7,547 nucleotides of DNA from Thermoanaerobacterium sp. (lineage in GTDB: Bacteria; Bacillota; Thermoanaerobacteria; Thermoanaerobacterales; Thermoanaerobacteraceae). The position numbers and the translations under genes are program-made. Below the pieces are notes generated by a model. It saw only the letters and a list, made by a program, of their open reading frames with translations. It was not told where the DNA came from and made no database searches. This document shows positions 1-5,108 of the stretch, piece after piece (positions within the stretch are counted from its first letter, which is position 1; each line of letters begins with the position of its first letter). The stretch spans positions 1-7,547 of the forward strand of contig JASBVU010000086.1 in NCBI GenBank assembly GCA_029960905.1, in the 5' to 3' direction.

Positions 1-821
1 TTTATGGTGTGTCAAATCCAGAACTGGCGGCAGCATTTGGTGCAGATCTCATAACATTAAATTTTTTTGATTTTCGAAGTCCCTTTATATTCGGAATTGA
101 TGATCTGGATGTAAATATTTCTAAAGGTTTTGAAGGAATAGCAGTGCTTGCAGAAAGAGCCTTAAAGAATTCAAAAGATCCAAATTACATCAAGAATTTA
201 AAAGAGATAACAGGTAGATTTATTGGTGTCAACATAGAACCTGTTCCCGATGATGTGCAATATGTAGAAGGTAGAAAATTGAACAGAGAAAATCTCGAAA
301 AGGTGAAATTTTATGGCTTCGATTACGTGATGATAACAGGAAATCCAAATACGGGAGTAAGTGTTGAAACAATAGTAAATGGTATCGAAATGGCGCGAAG
401 CTTATTAGGCGATAATATGATGATAATTGCTGGCAAGATGCACGGTGCAGGGTCAGGCAATATATACGACCCACAATTACTTGAAAACTTTGTCAAAGCC
501 GGTGCTGACTGCATACTTATACCCGCACCGGGAACTGTTCCGGGAATTGATTTATCGACAGCAAAAAAGATGATTGATGTTGTGCATGATGCAGGGGCTT
601 TAGCGCTTAGCGCTATAGGCACATCTCAAGAAGGATCGCAAAAAAGTGTAATTGAGAATATTGCACTGCAATCCAAGATGGCTGGAAGCGATATACAGCA
701 TATAGGTGATGCAGGATTCACATCTGGCATAGCAACTCCTGAGAATATAATGGCTTTATCTATTGCCATAAGAGGTGTAAGACATACGTACAGAAGGATG
801 GCTTATTCAATAAAAAAATAG
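1..821 (+). CDS. Conserved TIM-barrel-like protein of unknown function (DUF7916-like), 5' end missing
   Basis: The reading frame is open from base 3 and has no start codon with a ribosome binding site, so the gene begins left of the window; the GTG at 9 lies inside a conserved stretch (YGVSNPELAAAFGADLITLN) and is not a credible start. About 272 C-terminal residues are visible. The Gly-rich turns spaced like the strand-loop ends of a (beta/alpha)8 barrel are GKMHGAGSG, AGADCILIPAPGTVPG, SAIGTSQEGS and HIGDAGFTSGIATPEN. From memory this matches a family usually annotated as DUF7916, or loosely as PEP phosphonomutase or hydrolase, and often found beside PTS genes. No reaction can be assigned. 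It ends with TAG at 819-821, only 3 bases before the -35 box of the PTS promoter, and no terminator lies between, so transcription may run into the PTS leader. Family placement is moderately sure; function is unknown. Confidence 0.75.
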   Translation, partial: YGVSNPELAAAFGADLITLNFFDFRSPFIFGIDDLDVNISKGFEGIAVLAERALKNSKDPNYIKNLKEITGRFIGVNIEPVPDDVQYVEGRKLNRENLEKVKFYGFDYVMITGNPNTGVSVETIVNGIEMARSLLGDNMMIIAGKMHGAGSGNIYDPQLLENFVKAGADCILIPAPGTVPGIDLSTAKKMIDVVHDAGALALSAIGTSQEGSQKSVIENIALQSKMAGSDIQHIGDAGFTSGIATPENIMALSIAIRGVRHTYRRMAYSIKK

Positions 822-824
822 GTA

Positions 825-853
825 TTGACAAGATAAATAGTGTAGGTTATAAT
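825..853 (+). promoter_or_regulatory. Sigma-A-type promoter of the PTS operon
   Basis: A perfect -35 box TTGACA (825-830) is followed after exactly 17 bases by a perfect -10 box TATAAT (848-853). Transcription should start near 860, giving a leader of about 115 bases before nagE. A fully consensus promoter fits a gene controlled after initiation, by the RAT/terminator switch downstream. Confidence 0.88.
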
Positions 854-858
854 TGTAT

Positions 859-872
859 TGTAAACGAATAAA
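859..872 (+). promoter_or_regulatory. Possible cre-like site (CcpA) at the transcription start
   Basis: TGTAAACGAATAAA matches the left half of the catabolite-responsive element consensus TGTAANCGNTNNCA well, but has two mismatches in the right half. It sits over the expected transcription start, where CcpA binding would repress. The match is imperfect and could be chance in A+T-rich DNA. Confidence 0.25.
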
Positions 873-881
873 TGATGATTT

Positions 882-913
882 CAGCGTGTTACTGGTAAAG
901 CAGGCATGAGCTG
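882..913 (+). promoter_or_regulatory. Ribonucleic antiterminator (RAT) of the GlcT type
   Basis: The RNA can fold into the interrupted hairpin typical of BglG/GlcT-family targets. The lower stem is CAGC (882-885) with GCTG (910-913), then GTG (886-888) with CAT (905-907), then an upper stem CTG (892-894) with CAG (901-903) closing a 6-base loop. The two internal loops lie at 889-891/904 and 908-909. The conserved cores GTGTTACTG and CAGGCATGAG agree, from memory, with the B. subtilis ptsG RAT. Its 3' arm shares bases 908-913 with the terminator's 5' arm, so the two structures exclude each other. The likely ligand is the GlcT protein encoded at 2983-3819. Confidence 0.85.
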
Positions 914-945
914 GTTAGGTTTTGATACCTTGCCAGCTCTTTTTT
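908..945 (+). terminator. Leader terminator controlled by the RAT
   Basis: Bases 908-920 (GAGCTGGTTAGGT) pair with 927-939 (ACCTTGCCAGCTC) with one G-U pair and one mismatch around a 6-base loop, and are followed by six T (940-945). It lies before the nagE ribosome binding site and would stop transcription unless GlcT holds the overlapping RAT. Confidence 0.88.
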
Positions 946-961
946 ATGCCAAAAAAAATTT

Positions 962-968
962 AAGGAGG
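962..968 (+). promoter_or_regulatory. Ribosome binding site of nagE
   Basis: AAGGAGG lies 8 bases before the ATG at 977 and fixes that start. It is just downstream of the leader terminator, so it is present only in read-through transcripts. Confidence 0.85.
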
Positions 969-976
969 TATAGTAA

Positions 977-2365
977 ATGAAAGGATTAGGTAACTTACAA
1001 AAGCTTGGCAAAGCCTTGATGCTTCCAATAGCAGTTTTACCTGCTGCTGCATTGCTTTTAAGGCTTGGTGCAAAGGATGTTTTCAACATTCCGTTCATCA
1101 CAAATGCTGGCGGTGCCATATTTGACAACTTGCCACTTATCTTTGCAATAGGCATAGCAATAGGCTTTGCTGGCGGCGATGGAGTTGCTGGTTTGGCAGC
1201 TACTGTCGGATATTTGGTTTTGACGAAGGGTGCAACGACAATAAATAAAGACATAAATATGGGCGTTTTAGGTGGTATCTTGATAGGTATCATAGCTGGT
1301 TATTTGTACAATAGGTACCACGACGTCAAATTGCCCGATTTCTTAGGCTTCTTTGGTGGTAAGAGATTTGTTCCCATAATTACATCATTAGCAGCTTTGG
1401 TATTGGCTTTTGCGGCAGGTTATGTATGGCCTCCGATACAAAATGTCATATATGCTTTAGGAAAGTGGATAATAAGCGCAGGCGCATTTGGCGTATTTAT
1501 CTATGGTGTGCTGAATAGGTTGCTTATTCCAGTTGGACTTCATCATGTAATTAATAGCCTCGTTTGGTTTGTATTTGGGTCGTTTAAATCTGCATCTGGT
1601 GCAGTTGTCACTGGCGATTTAAATAGATTTTACGCAGGAGACCCAACTGCCGGTAGATTTATGACAGGTTTCTACCCTATAATGATGTTTGCACTGCCTG
1701 CAGCAGCACTTGCTATGGTAATGGCTGCTAAGCCAAAGAACAGAAAAGCTGTCTCTGGTATCATGATTTCTGCTGCACTTACAGCTTTCCTCACAGGTAT
1801 AACAGAGCCAATTGAATTTGCATTTATGTTTTTAGCACCTGTTTTGTACGTTGTACATGCAATTTTGACTGGTTTGTCGCTGGCAATGACGTATTTGCTT
1901 GGAATAAGAATGGGCTTTGGATTCTCTGCAGGTCTTATAGACTACATTCTAAGCTTTGGAATATCATCTAAACCATTGCTTTTATTGCTGATAGGAATAA
2001 TTTACGCTGCAGTTTACTTCGTTGTTTTCTACTTCCTCATCGTCAAATTAAATTTGCCTACCCCAGGAAGGCTTGATGAGGACACGGATGAAAACACAGA
2101 GCAATTGTCAAGTTCTGATATAGGTGAGATGGCTCAAAATTATTTGGCGCTTTTAGGAGGGGCTGGTAACATCGTATCTTTAGAATCCTGCATCACAAGG
2201 CTGCGCTTAAGCGTCAAAGATGACACTGTGATAAACGACGATGAGCTTAAAAAAGCTGGTGCTAATGGCGTCATAAGGATGGGCAAAGGAGCACTACAGG
2301 TTATCGTTGGCACAAAAGCAGATTTAATAGCACAAGAGATGCAGAAAAGGATGAAGAAAAAATAA
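977..2365 (+). CDS. nagE: PTS sugar permease EIICB, NagE type (N-acetylglucosamine/glucose)
   Basis: This 462-residue inner-membrane protein would import and phosphorylate an amino sugar or glucose, using phosphate passed on from EIIA. The EIIC domain (about 1-360) has around ten hydrophobic segments and the family landmarks GLHHVINS (187-194, substrate-region His) and GITEPIE (274-280, essential Glu). A polar linker (about 361-383) leads to the EIIB domain (about 384-462), whose phosphorylated Cys405 lies in SCITRLRL. The stretch DLNRFYAGDPTAGRFMTGF resembles E. coli NagE more than PtsG, so N-acetylglucosamine is the better guess, although GlcT control suggests glucose. Unlike E. coli NagE, no EIIA domain is fused; EIIA is encoded by the next gene. 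The start is set by AAGGAGG at 962-968. Expression is controlled by the RAT/terminator leader. The family is certain; the sugar is not. Confidence 0.9.
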   Translation: MKGLGNLQKLGKALMLPIAVLPAAALLLRLGAKDVFNIPFITNAGGAIFDNLPLIFAIGIAIGFAGGDGVAGLAATVGYLVLTKGATTINKDINMGVLGGILIGIIAGYLYNRYHDVKLPDFLGFFGGKRFVPIITSLAALVLAFAAGYVWPPIQNVIYALGKWIISAGAFGVFIYGVLNRLLIPVGLHHVINSLVWFVFGSFKSASGAVVTGDLNRFYAGDPTAGRFMTGFYPIMMFALPAAALAMVMAAKPKNRKAVSGIMISAALTAFLTGITEPIEFAFMFLAPVLYVVHAILTGLSLAMTYLLGIRMGFGFSAGLIDYILSFGISSKPLLLLLIGIIYAAVYFVVFYFLIVKLNLPTPGRLDEDTDENTEQLSSSDIGEMAQNYLALLGGAGNIVSLESCITRLRLSVKDDTVINDDELKKAGANGVIRMGKGALQVIVGTKADLIAQEMQKRMKKK

Positions 2366-2370
2366 TCATT

Positions 2371-2389
2371 AGCGGCCTTTATGGCCGCT
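2371..2389 (+). repeat. Intercistronic GC-rich hairpin between nagE and crr
   Basis: AGCGGCC (2371-2377) and GGCCGCT (2383-2389) form a perfect 7-base-pair stem with a 5-base loop, starting 5 bases after the nagE stop. It is followed by TTAAAATATATTTTA rather than a T run, so it is a poor intrinsic terminator. It may be a partial terminator or a 3'-end stabiliser that lowers crr and glcT relative to nagE. The rest of the A+T-rich gap up to 2450 shows no clear promoter. Confidence 0.6.
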
Positions 2390-2465
2390 TAAAATATATT
2401 TTACTATTAACAATAAATTATATATTATTATTTTATGCACAATATTATTGAAAGGATTGGTTTTT

Positions 2466-2954
2466 ATGTTCAATATATTTAAAAAGAAATTTGTAGGCGA
2501 AACAATAGTATCACCATTTAACGGAAAATTGATAAATATTGAAGATGTTCCAGACCCAGTATTTTCAGGCAAAATGGTTGGGGATGGCGTTGCTGTTGAA
2601 CCTAAAGAAGGTATAGTGTATTCGCCTGTAGATGGTGAGGTAATTCAACTTTTTCCTACGAAACACGCCATAGGCATAAGATCATCTGGCGGGCTTGAAA
2701 TTTTAATTCACATTGGAATGGATACAGTTGAGATGAAAGGGGAAGGTTTTGAAAGTTTTGTTGAAGAAGGGCAGAAAGTTAAAGCAGGTGACAAACTGAT
2801 AATGTTTGACATTGACAAGATAAAGGAAAATCATCCTATCATAAGTCCTGTAATTATTACTAATATGGAGGTTGTAGAGAAGATAAAGAAAAGAGAGAGT
2901 GGCGCCACAGTTGAAGGAGGAAAAACTGAAATAATGAAAATAAGCTTAAAATGA
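2466..2954 (+). CDS. crr: PTS EIIA component, glucose family (EIIA-Glc/Crr)
   Basis: This soluble cytoplasmic phosphocarrier passes phosphate from HPr to an EIIB domain, here most simply that of NagE. The ATG at 2466 gives 162 residues and is preceded by AAAGGA (2451-2456); an in-frame TTG at 2448 would add six residues but has no suitable ribosome binding site. The EIIA-Glc fold (PTS_EIIA_1) is recognisable by VSPFNGKL near the start, PTKHAIG with His67, and ILIHIGMDTVEMKGEGF with His82. By alignment with E. coli EIIA-Glc (His75 and His90), His82 is the phosphorylated residue and His67 its partner. It follows nagE after about 100 bases and precedes glcT by 28. As a free EIIA it may also serve other EIIBC permeases. 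In Firmicutes this protein is not known to control adenylate cyclase as in enterobacteria. Confidence 0.92.
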   Translation: MFNIFKKKFVGETIVSPFNGKLINIEDVPDPVFSGKMVGDGVAVEPKEGIVYSPVDGEVIQLFPTKHAIGIRSSGGLEILIHIGMDTVEMKGEGFESFVEEGQKVKAGDKLIMFDIDKIKENHPIISPVIITNMEVVEKIKKRESGATVEGGKTEIMKISLK

Positions 2955-2968
2955 AATATAAAGACTTT

Positions 2969-2980
2969 AGGAGGGGAGGG
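2969..2980 (+). promoter_or_regulatory. Double purine-rich ribosome binding site of glcT
   Basis: AGGAGGGGAGGG contains AGGAGG (2969-2974) 8 bases before the ATG at 2983 and a second GGAGGG only 2 bases before it. The first is at the right spacing and fixes the start. Confidence 0.75.
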
Positions 2981-2982
2981 TA

Positions 2983-3819
2983 ATGTTTACTGCTTTAAAG
3001 GTATTAAATAACAATGTCGTGATGGCTTGTGATGAAAGAAATGTAGAATGCATAGTTGTGGGAAAAGGTGTAGGATTTTCAAAAAAGCATGGCGACGTGA
3101 TAAATGAAAAAATTGAGAAGGTCTACTATCTGCAGGAAAAAGCCAATGTGGTGAAGTTTTCCGAATTACTTAACAATATAAGAGACGAGATTATTGGAAT
3201 ATCTGAAGAACTTATAGCATACGCTGAAAGTGTGAAAGGTCGAAAATTGAATGAACACATACACATCGCACTGCCTGACCATATAGCATTTGCCATTGAA
3301 AGAATAAAAGGCGGAATAGACATAAAAAACCCTTTTAATCAAGAGATAAGTGCCCTTTATAAGGATGACTATAAAATAGCACTTAGGGCTATAGACTTAA
3401 TAAATGACAGGTTAAACATCAGACTTCCTGAGGATGAGGCAGGCTTCATTGCGCTGCATCTCCATGCGGCATTTGAGAATTCAGGCGTGTCAGTTACCAT
3501 GAAAAATACGAGGCTTGTCTCAGAGCTTGTCAAAAATATTGAAGAAATGATAGGAAGAAAGATTGAAACGGATTCTATTGACTACCTGAGGCTTATTACA
3601 CACTTGAAATTTGCAGTAGACAGGATAGAAAGAGGTATGCCAATTTCAAATGAGCTTCTTCTGCCAATAAAGCGAAAATTTAAGAAGGCTTATAAAATAG
3701 CTGCAAATGTTGCTAAGCACATTGGAAACTCGTTAGGCATGGAAGTACCTGAAGATGAAATAGGCTATTTAGCCATACACATACAAAGATTGATAAATGA
3801 CATGCAAAAGCCAGATTAG
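2983..3819 (+). CDS. glcT: Transcriptional antiterminator of the BglG family, GlcT type
   Basis: This 278-residue cytoplasmic RNA-binding protein should bind the RAT at 882-913 and prevent the leader terminator. An N-terminal CAT RNA-binding domain (about 1-55, LKVLNNNVVMACDE and GKGVGFSKKHGD) is followed by two PTS regulation domains. PRD1 (about 65-170) carries LNEHIHIALPDHIAFAIER with His100, and ALHLHAAF with His159. PRD2 (about 172-278) carries RLITHLKF with His207, and LAIHIQRL with His266. All four phosphorylatable His positions are therefore kept, as expected for control by the EII and by HPr. The stretch around residues 89-118 resembles B. subtilis GlcT more than LicT. The gene is last in the PTS operon, 28 bases after crr, so it is probably made under its own control. 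Length and domain order are normal. Confidence 0.92.
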   Translation: MFTALKVLNNNVVMACDERNVECIVVGKGVGFSKKHGDVINEKIEKVYYLQEKANVVKFSELLNNIRDEIIGISEELIAYAESVKGRKLNEHIHIALPDHIAFAIERIKGGIDIKNPFNQEISALYKDDYKIALRAIDLINDRLNIRLPEDEAGFIALHLHAAFENSGVSVTMKNTRLVSELVKNIEEMIGRKIETDSIDYLRLITHLKFAVDRIERGMPISNELLLPIKRKFKKAYKIAANVAKHIGNSLGMEVPEDEIGYLAIHIQRLINDMQKPD

Positions 3820-3840
3820 TAAGTATAATCTGGTTTTTGC
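3804..3840 (+). terminator. Terminator of the PTS operon overlapping the glcT stop codon
   Basis: GCAAAAGCCAGATTA (3804-3818) pairs with TAATCTGGTTTTTGC (3826-3840) over 15 positions with a single G-U pair and a 7-base loop. The core CCAGATTA/TAATCTGG is followed by five T (3834-3838). The 5' arm covers the last codons of glcT and part of its TAG stop (3817-3819). Confidence 0.8.
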
Positions 3841-3870
3841 AATTTTACAAATAAAAAATTGCAAAAACTA
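3831..3870 (+). repeat. Second long inverted repeat sharing an arm with the glcT terminator
   Basis: TGGTTTTTGCAATTTT (3831-3846) is complementary to AAAATTGCAAAAACTA (3855-3870) over 16 positions with one G-U pair and an 8-base loop. It uses bases 3831-3840 that also form the 3' arm of the preceding terminator, so only one of the two hairpins can form at a time. It ends right at the -35 box of the next promoter and is followed by a T-rich stretch (3876-3886). Confidence 0.7.
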
Positions 3871-3899
3871 TTGACTTTATTTTTTTATATGAATAAAAT
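3871..3899 (+). promoter_or_regulatory. Sigma-A-type promoter of the nifV-acn operon
   Basis: TTGACT (3871-3876) and TAAAAT (3894-3899) each match consensus at five of six positions and are 17 bases apart. Transcription should start near 3906, leaving a leader of only about 35 bases, too short for a T-box or riboswitch. Any control would have to act on initiation or through the upstream inverted repeat. Confidence 0.75.
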
Positions 3900-3925
3900 A
3901 TATACATAAGTTTCGTTGATTTAAG

Positions 3926-3933
3926 AAGGGGGA
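3926..3933 (+). promoter_or_regulatory. Ribosome binding site of the nifV-like gene
   Basis: AAGGGGGA lies 6 bases before the ATG at 3940 and supports that start. Confidence 0.65.
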
Positions 3934-3939
3934 AGTTCG

Positions 3940-5091
3940 ATGAAATTCAAAAAAGAGGATGGTAAATTGTACCTCGTCGACACAACACTGAGAGATGGAG
4001 AACAAACAGCCGGTGTTGTTTTTGCTAATAGTGAGAAGATTAGAATTGCGAAAATGTTAGATGAAATTGGTGTGCATCAACTGGAAGTCGGAATTCCAAC
4101 AATGGGTGGAGATGAGAAAGAGACGATTGCAAAAATTGCAAAACTTGGACTTAATGCCAGCATAATGGCATGGAACAGAGCTGTTATAAATGATGTAAAA
4201 GAGTCATTGGAGTGCGGTGTTGATGCCGTTGCGATTTCAATCTCGACTTCAGATATACACATAGAACATAAGCTTAGAACTTCAAGGCAGTGGGTTTTAG
4301 ATCACATGACAAGTGCGGTTGAATTTGCCAAAAAAGACGGCGTTTACGTTTCTGTAAATGCAGAGGATGCATCAAGGACAGATATGGACTTTCTCATAGA
4401 GTTTGCAAGATGTGCAAAACAAGCAGGTGCAGATAGATTGAGATTTTGCGATACGGTAGGCATATTAGATCCTTTTAAGACATACGACATCATAAAAAGG
4501 ATTAAGGAAGCTATAGATATAGATATAGAGATGCATACACACAACGACTTTGGGATGGCGACGGCAAATGCTCTTGCTGGTTTTAAAGCTGGTGCAAACT
4601 TTATAGGCGTTACTGTAAATGGCCTCGGTGAAAGGGCTGGAAATGCAGCATTAGAGGAAGTTGTGATGGCGTTAAAGCACGTATATAAGTATGATATTAA
4701 TATAGACACAAAAAGGTTTAGAGAGATTTCAGAGTACGTGTCTACAGCATCTGGAAGACAACTGCCGTCGTGGAAGGCAATTGTTGGTACAAATGTGTTT
4801 GCACATGAGTCGGGAATCCATGTTGATGGAGCCCTTAAAGATCCTCACACATATGAAATATTCGACCCAGATGAAGTAGGTCTTGAAAGACAGATTGTAA
4901 TAGGCAAGCATTCAGGTACGGCAGCGCTAATAAATAAGTTCAAGGAGTACGGAAGAGTATTGCCTGAGGAGGAAGCAAAAGAGCTTTTGCCTTATGTGAG
5001 AAGTCTGTCTATTCAGCTTAAAAGACCGCTTTTTGACAAAGAATTGATATATCTTTATGAAGAGCACATATCTAAGATTAAGGCAATTTAA
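3940..5091 (+). CDS. nifV: Homocitrate synthase family protein (NifV-like), possibly a Re-citrate synthase
   Basis: This 383-residue enzyme of the LeuA/NifV/homocitrate synthase family condenses acetyl-CoA with a 2-oxo acid in the cytoplasm. The HMGL-like TIM barrel begins with DTTLRDGEQTAGV (14-26, catalytic Arg18 and metal ligand Asp19), followed by LEVGIPTMGGDE (48-59), NAEDASR (140-146), the metal-binding HTHND (199-203), NGLGERAGNAALEE (227-240) and FAHESGIHVDG (287-297). It is about the length of A. vinelandii NifV, resembles it closely throughout, and lacks the C-terminal allosteric domain of isopropylmalate synthases. The next gene, 17 bases downstream, is aconitase. Clostridia such as C. 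acetobutylicum and C. kluyveri use a NifV-related Re-citrate synthase, in C. acetobutylicum next to aconitase, so the substrate may be oxaloacetate, giving citrate. No nitrogenase genes are visible here. Family sure, substrate open. Confidence 0.85.
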   Translation: MKFKKEDGKLYLVDTTLRDGEQTAGVVFANSEKIRIAKMLDEIGVHQLEVGIPTMGGDEKETIAKIAKLGLNASIMAWNRAVINDVKESLECGVDAVAISISTSDIHIEHKLRTSRQWVLDHMTSAVEFAKKDGVYVSVNAEDASRTDMDFLIEFARCAKQAGADRLRFCDTVGILDPFKTYDIIKRIKEAIDIDIEMHTHNDFGMATANALAGFKAGANFIGVTVNGLGERAGNAALEEVVMALKHVYKYDINIDTKRFREISEYVSTASGRQLPSWKAIVGTNVFAHESGIHVDGALKDPHTYEIFDPDEVGLERQIVIGKHSGTAALINKFKEYGRVLPEEEAKELLPYVRSLSIQLKRPLFDKELIYLYEEHISKIKAI

Positions 5092-5093
5092 TC

Positions 5094-5101
5094 AGAGGGG
5101 G
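5094..5101 (+). promoter_or_regulatory. Ribosome binding site deciding the GTG start of aconitase
   Basis: AGAGGGGG lies 7 bases before GTG at 5109. A nearer ATG at 5102 is in another frame and soon meets a stop, so the GTG is the start. Confidence 0.7.
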
Positions 5102-5108
5102 ATGACAA

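Noticed and set aside
889..1293. A 134-codon minus-strand frame covering the RAT leader and the start of nagE
   Set aside because: It overlaps the leader RNA structures and conserved permease codons; its Pro/Ala-rich translation is the mirror of hydrophobic membrane codons.
2407..2436. A possible separate promoter for crr (TTAACA with a T-rich -10-like stretch)
   Set aside because: The -10 candidate is poor, the spacing is 18, and such matches are expected by chance in this extremely A+T-rich gap.
2448..2465. An upstream TTG start for crr
   Set aside because: It would add six residues without a usable ribosome binding site, while the ATG at 2466 has AAAGGA at good spacing and gives the usual EIIA start.
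3900..3939. T-box or riboswitch in the nifV leader
   Set aside because: The predicted leader is only about 35 bases and contains no conserved T-box or riboswitch motif.
4510..4530. Short tandem repeat of GATATA in the nifV-like gene
   Set aside because: It simply encodes alternating Ile-Asp codons in a surface segment of the enzyme and has too few copies to be a functional repeat.
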